A model generated the notes under the pieces. That model was not told the origin of the DNA. It made no database searches and worked only from the letters and a program-made list of their open reading frames with translations. From Telmatactis stephensoni (lineage: Eukaryota > Cnidaria > Anthozoa > Actiniaria > Isophelliidae), in contig JALIZF010001889.1 in the NCBI GenBank assembly GCA_029948255.1, positions 496,001 to 560,000 of the forward strand: DNA of 64,000 nucleotides, read 5' to 3'. A program made the position numbers and the translations under genes. Below, piece by piece: positions 62,705 through 64,000 of this stretch; positions within the stretch are counted from its first letter, which is position 1, and every line of letters starts with the position of its first letter.

Positions 62705-63624
62705 TATCATCACCGCCGCCGCCATACGATCATTTTCATCACTACCTTCAGCATAACGGCCGTCCGTTTAGTTTGCCCAGTTGGTGGGTTACCGGCCTTG
62801 CGACGGGGAGAATGGGATCCGACCAATACTCAGGATCTTTCAAAAAACTGAGGAGAAGGTGCTGCTTTCATGGACCTTCATGGCGATCTTCTCGGATGAA
62901 GACGTTAAAGCGTATGTCCCTTCTCTACATACTACATGTCAACCCTGCATTTGAAAGAACTAAAAATACCCACACCACTATTTAGGTAGTGTGCGGCATG
63001 CATTTCACGGTGTGTAGTCTGGCCTATTCCTGTAAGGAGAATTTCACTTTCTAAATCGGAGGCGAAGAATTGCTTTACCATATATCATCATCATCACTTG
63101 TACCAGTTGTCATCACCATCATAATCGCTGTTTTTTCCATTCATCCATTTACCAGGTGCTAAGGGTAAGGGCTACGGTACATTCCAAGAAGAAGCTGTGC
63201 GGATCTTCTCTTCGTTACAAGAACAAGAAAGTGTTGGTGATCCAATACCAGTTATTCAGGTATTTAACCCATAGGTACTGACTACTTTTCCCTTGGACAC
63301 CTTCTCGTGTAAACGAGCTCTCAAGGAGCTTTTACTTAAACGATTTCATCCTGGGCTGAGTTTGTCACGGAGCAAGTTTAAAACCCGGGATAAAGACCTC
63401 CATGTTGTCCCTGGTAGAAAAGTCTCATGTAAACGTAACTGAATTCCTGTTCCCGTCTCCATGTAAACGTCTCACCCAAAAATCATGTGAAATTCTTTGC
63501 GACAAACACAACCTGGAACGAAATCACCCATGTAAAGGCAGCTTAAAATTCAAACTGACATATTGGTTATGGTGTTTAGGGAATCTTACAGACATGCCAA
63601 GACTTGAAACCACTGAGAGACGAG
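34418..63624 (+). CDS. myo10: Myosin-X-type unconventional myosin, 5' part (continues past window)
   Basis: Actin-based motor of filopodia with PH, MyTH4 and FERM cargo domains. Exons: 34418-34438, 34569-34667, 37817-37975, 38185-38372, 39028-39156, 39705-39829, 40449-40462, 40568-40652, 40922-41025, 41489-41618, 42094-42212, 42715-42862, 43285-43386, 43476-43542, 43876-43968, 44702-44770, 44840-44877, 45001-45045, 45224-45323, 51278-51358, 51677-51801, 52093-52369, 53345-53404, 53503-53615, 53867-53927, 54414-54575, 54772-54809, 54968-55076, 55508-55619, 55929-56005, 56473-56531, 57041-57151, 57680-57775, 58526-58619, 59048-59103, 59307-59392, 59709-59811, 60167-60253, 60474-60511, 60864-60961, 61359-61418, 61757-61877, 63156-63259, 63580-63624. 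Phases agree throughout; about 1,402 residues after discounting one extra base in each of exons 12 and 13. The short first exon MESFHEV before GSRVWL parallels vertebrate MYO10. The rest of MyTH4 and the FERM domain lie to the right. Confidence 0.95.
34569..51801 (+). CDS. myo10: myo10 motor domain exons (2-21)
   Basis: Residues about 8-680. SH3-like start ([12 protein letters not shown]), P-loop [10 protein letters not shown] from residue 157, switch [10 protein letters not shown] (213-221), switch [11 protein letters not shown] (432-440), actin-contact region [11 protein letters not shown], and the SH1-helix/converter region [19 protein letters not shown]. The P-loop has Ser where most myosins have Ala. 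Exon 7 is only 14 nt (YLLEK). Exon 12 (148 nt) and exon 13 (102 nt) each hold one base more than the conserved frame, near 42828-42833 and 43366-43367; read literally, each would end the protein. Confidence 0.93.
35630..35822. repeat. Foldback element
   Basis: ACACAGGGAAAAAATTCAAT at the left and a diverged complement ending TTTTCCCCCTGTGT at the right; the arms include TCCCAGCTTGGG. In myo10 intron 2. Confidence 0.75.
36588..36774. repeat. Foldback element
   Basis: Outer arms ATATATGGTTG and CAACCATATAT, inner arms GAGGCTC..GGGAATAATGC and complement, centre near 36680. In myo10 intron 2. Confidence 0.8.
37140..37380. repeat. Foldback element with TTA flanks
   Basis: GGCCCAGTTCAGACATC and its complement GATCTTGGCC enclose long arms with CGAATCTAATAGTT. 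TTA directly abuts both GGCC ends, compatible with a 3-bp PIF/Harbinger-type duplication. In myo10 intron 2. Confidence 0.75.
38480..38762 (-). mobile_element. Degenerate tRNA-derived SINE
   Basis: The minus strand begins GGGTGGCACCAGGCTCATG, then CACCACTATGGTCAAGGTTC and GTTTGTTTGATGTGGT, aligning with the SINE at 52370-52683. In myo10 intron 4. Confidence 0.6.
40095..40255 (-). repeat. Possible dispersed repeat
   Basis: GC-rich block in AT-rich myo10 intron 6; the minus strand reads CTTTAAAGAACCCACATGAC and then CACTACAGGGCCCACAG. This has SINE-like style, but there is no second copy in the window. Confidence 0.35.
41770..41855. repeat. (CAT)n microsatellite
   Basis: ATC/CAT triplets with interspersed GTC in myo10 intron 10. 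Confidence 0.85.
43560..43800. repeat. (GAT)n/(GAC)n tract with a larger duplicated unit
   Basis: AAATATCTGCAAATGTAGCT followed by GATGATGATGACGGCGGGGG occurs twice, at about 43559 and 43697, so triplet tracts and a unique segment were duplicated together. It lies just after myo10 exon 14. Confidence 0.85.
44011..44150. mobile_element. MITE family A copy
   Basis: TAGAGTAGATTTCGCATGAG and complement AAATCTACTCTA; interior CATTCGAGACTCCTGCC. In myo10 intron 15. Confidence 0.88.
44175..44220. mobile_element. MITE family A fragment (left end)
   Basis: TAGAGCAGATTTCGTATG matches the family TIR, but no right end follows. It sits between two full copies in myo10 intron 15. Confidence 0.6.
44469..44647. 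mobile_element. MITE family A copy
   Basis: TAGAGTAGATTTCGTATGAC and complement AAAATCTGCTCTA; interior AATTTCGAATGTTTTTATAG. It is opposite in orientation to the 44011 copy, judged by the AATTTCGAATG/CATTCGA motif. Confidence 0.88.
45080..45168. repeat. (CAT)n microsatellite
   Basis: ATC/CAC/CAT triplets in myo10 intron 18. Confidence 0.85.
45469..46008 (+). mobile_element. TIR element C, partial copy
   Basis: It starts AACTCGTGGATTGCAAATCC and aligns with the element at 49858-51025 through TGCGCATGCTCGACG, GAAATCAGACTAGACAAA, CTTCTGGATGGTC and CTAAAGAAATTATTG. The right terminal repeat is missing. It lies on one side of the nested gene in myo10 intron 19. Confidence 0.8.
46543..46548 (-). 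terminator. Poly(A) signal AATAAA of the nested gene
   Basis: The minus strand reads AATAAA 62 bases after the nested gene's stop codon. Confidence 0.55.
46610..49063 (-). CDS. Nested membrane protein with charged tail, unrecognised
   Basis: I assemble seven exons: 48937-49063, 48771-48821, 48616-48687, 48311-48443, 47417-48185, 46989-47189 and 46610-46630. They sum to 1,374 nt (457 residues plus stop), with GT/AG ends and matching phases (1,1,1,2,0,0). The start reads [17 protein letters not shown], a hydrophobic signal or signal anchor. A second hydrophobic segment ([18 protein letters not shown], exon 4) is followed by RKR. The rest is a long hydrophilic tail rich in Gln, Lys, Arg and Glu, with runs such as [17 protein letters not shown]. 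The gene lies wholly inside myo10 intron 19 on the opposite strand. It could be a type I protein with signal peptide or a two-span ER protein. No family recognised; not searched. Confidence 0.75.
47325..47411 (-). mobile_element. tRNA-like SINE head in nested-gene intron
   Basis: The minus strand reads GTAGCGCAGTTAGTTAGTGC, then GGTTCGGTTCCCAGTCCC, typical A and B box spacing. It starts within six bases of the exon 5 splice donor. Confidence 0.6.
49858..51025 (+). mobile_element. TIR element C, complete copy with nested foldback
   Basis: Exact 13-bp inverted ends AACTCGTGGATTG (49858-49870) and complement (51013-51025). No target duplication was obvious. It contains a pol III-like stretch TGGTCCAGTGGATA with GGTTCGGATTGATTCC ending in T runs (about 50763-50860), and the foldback at 50149-50308, which the partial copy at 45469 lacks. 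No transposase frame was seen. Confidence 0.8.
50149..50308. repeat. Foldback nested in element C
   Basis: Arms AATCGCACGATCTTGAGTAC and ...GTAATGTTTTGAAAGTTCTC pair with the complement across a short loop at about 50224-50236. The inverted repeat is about 75 bp per side. Confidence 0.88.
52093..55619 (+). CDS. myo10: myo10 converter end, IQ neck and charged single-helix region (exons 22-29)
   Basis: Residues about 680-990. Three IQ-like calmodulin sites read [34 protein letters not shown] and [17 protein letters not shown]. An uninterrupted Glu/Arg/Lys-rich stretch (exons 24-28) follows, the pattern of a stable single alpha-helix. Then come a poly-Glu segment ([10 protein letters not shown]) and the first PH strand (DGYLMLRG). 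Only about 30 residues separate the helix from PH1, whereas vertebrate myosin X has a long coiled-coil/PEST region there. Confidence 0.88.
52370..52683 (-). mobile_element. tRNA-derived SINE, full-length
   Basis: The minus strand starts GGGTGGCATGGTTGACCGGG, with CGGTTAGAGCGC (A-box-like) and GGTTTGAGTCCC (B-box-like). The body has TTTTTCTCCGGGTTCTCC. The tail ACTTGGACACTTAAATAAAC ends in ATT repeats. It begins immediately after the donor of myo10 exon 22. Related copies: 27520, 31066 and 38480. Confidence 0.82.
52942..53158. repeat. Two-copy tandem duplication, about 108 bp
   Basis: AAATGAAGGATAAGTATCGT followed by GAAGAAAAGGGTGGAATTTT occurs twice with few differences. In myo10 intron 22. 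Confidence 0.92.
55580..60961 (+). CDS. myo10: myo10 PH domains 1-3 (exons 29-40)
   Basis: PH1 begins DGYLMLRG ... [21 protein letters not shown] and is split by PH2 ([10 protein letters not shown] ... [14 protein letters not shown] ... [15 protein letters not shown]). PH1 resumes at [11 protein letters not shown] ... [26 protein letters not shown]3 follows (KGWMVKEGA ... [15 protein letters not shown] ... WASAIQE). The insertion of PH2 into PH1 is characteristic of myosin X, whose PH2 binds PtdIns(3,4,5)P3; lipid binding here is inferred. Confidence 0.9.
56848..56998. repeat. Foldback element
   Basis: GCGTTATAGATGCACTTG and complement GCGTCTATAACGC form the ends; the arms include AAATATAAAGAACTCTTAAC. 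In myo10 intron 31. The separate direct repeat ATATAACGCGCGCTCTGATT occurs near 56620 and 56738. Confidence 0.78.
57781..58079. mobile_element. Long near-perfect hairpin element with flanking direct repeat
   Basis: TCTTGTATAGAGAC occurs at 57781-57794 and 58066-58079. Between them lie arms of about 105 bp (CATAATACTAAGAGAGCG ... GCGCCTAAGGC) and their complement, separated by about 65 bp. There is no coding. Long inverted arms with a direct repeat of roughly ten or more bases fit a Mutator-like non-autonomous element. It starts five bases after the splice donor of myo10 exon 33. Confidence 0.85.
58653..58898. repeat. Three-copy tandem repeat, 82 bp
   Basis: TAAGCGTTTATTTAATATCA ... CACCTATCGCACGTACGTAT repeats at 58653, 58735 and 58817. 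In myo10 intron 34. Confidence 0.92.
59858..59984. repeat. (TTCC)n microsatellite, about 31 units
   Basis: An uninterrupted CTTC run in myo10 intron 37. It is long enough to be unstable and prone to assembly collapse. Confidence 0.97.
60929..61262 (+). repeat. About 100-bp tandem repeat that includes the end of myo10 exon 40
   Basis: GATGCAAACCGCTGGGCAAG, the exon end, and the following intron recur at about 61029, 61133 and 61242 with a period of 100-109 bp. In copies 2 and 3 the exon-end donor GAG/GTAAC has become GAGTTAAT, so only the original junction is splice-competent. Confidence 0.9.
61359..63624 (+). CDS. myo10: myo10 start of MyTH4 domain (exons 41-44)
   Basis: Residues about 1293-1402: [73 protein letters not shown]. 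This matches the N-terminal half of the myosin-X MyTH4 domain, a microtubule- and cargo-binding module. The last donor GTAAGT follows 63624. Confidence 0.92.
62100..62162. repeat. (TTG)n microsatellite with CTG interruption
   Basis: TTG triplets interrupted by four CTG units in myo10 intron 42. Confidence 0.88.
62491..62529 (+). CDS. myo10: Possible 39-nt myo10 cassette exon
   Basis: ACATACAG precedes and GTAAGT follows a 39-nt open stretch that would be phase 1 at both ends, so it could be inserted between exons 42 and 43 without changing frame (reading [12 protein letters not shown]). The polypyrimidine tract is weak and vertebrate myosin X has no matching segment, so it may be chance. Confidence 0.25.
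62655..62722. repeat. (CAT)n microsatellite
   Basis: CAC/CAT/ATC triplets in myo10 intron 42, ending in CCGCCGCCGCC. Confidence 0.88.
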
Positions 63625-64000
63625 GTAAGTACTCTTTACAGATGGACAATAAATTGAGATGAAAGTGATACCATAGTTATAGTGATGACAGAATAATGAT
63701 GATGGTGATGATAGTTGAAATGATTGTGATAACAATGCTGATTTAGCAGTCATGCGCAGTGCAACGTTAAAGGTGACAGGACGCGAAGTTCAAAAAGATC
63801 AAGGACTAACCTCTACAAGCGTCTGTATAATCTAAGAATTTGATTTTTTATATATCTTGGGTTTCCTGTGTTGCTGATAGAGAGGGACTAGGCACTAGCT
63901 CCTCAGTCCCCCTCTTCTCAAGCAAGAATCCCACAGGAATCCCAAAGAGAGAGGAGGTTAGATCAAGGACGTTGTCGTAGACGATCGTGGACGTCGTGAA

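Overview
The window is nuclear DNA from an animal. It is AT-rich, intron-rich and full of transposon remnants. Gene content (methylmalonyl-CoA mutase with a mitochondrial presequence, a myosin-X-type motor with split PH domains, a death-fold gene), DIRS-type elements, and many short exons at vertebrate-like positions suggest an early-branching metazoan. A cnidarian is my first guess and a sponge the alternative; this is inference. Exon coordinates below were read by hand from GT/AG sites, reading frame and phase agreement.

Layout. 1-2.9 kb: a decayed DIRS-like tyrosine-recombinase retrotransposon entering from the left edge. 2.9-4.6 kb: a minus-strand Mutator-like transposase relic split by a 523-bp terminal-inverted-repeat element with a 6-bp target duplication. 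5.6-10.6 kb: part of a minus-strand death-fold gene whose intron holds a truncated LINE. 11.4-11.65 kb: a small intronless chromodomain ORF. 12.8-17.1 kb: a four-exon minus-strand gene for a predicted secreted, 797-residue, Ser/Lys/Asp-rich then Gly-Met-Leu-repeat protein. 19.9-32.2 kb: complete 21-exon methylmalonyl-CoA mutase (minus). 34.4 kb to beyond the right edge: a myosin-X-type gene (plus), 44 exons seen from the start codon into the MyTH4 domain; the FERM part lies outside. Its 6-kb intron 19 holds a complete seven-exon gene on the opposite strand (46.6-49.1 kb) for an unrecognised 457-residue membrane protein with a charged tail. That gene sits between two same-orientation copies of one inverted-repeat element.

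The mutase and myosin genes are divergently arranged about 2.3 kb apart. The mutase feeds propionyl-CoA carbon into the TCA cycle in mitochondria; the myosin is a filopodial transport motor. I see no functional link between them. Introns and spacers carry at least six copies or fragments of one MITE family, many foldback elements, tRNA-derived SINEs, minisatellites and long microsatellites. Three conserved exons (one mutase, two myosin) each contain exactly one extra base in otherwise intact genes, which looks more like consensus error than decay.
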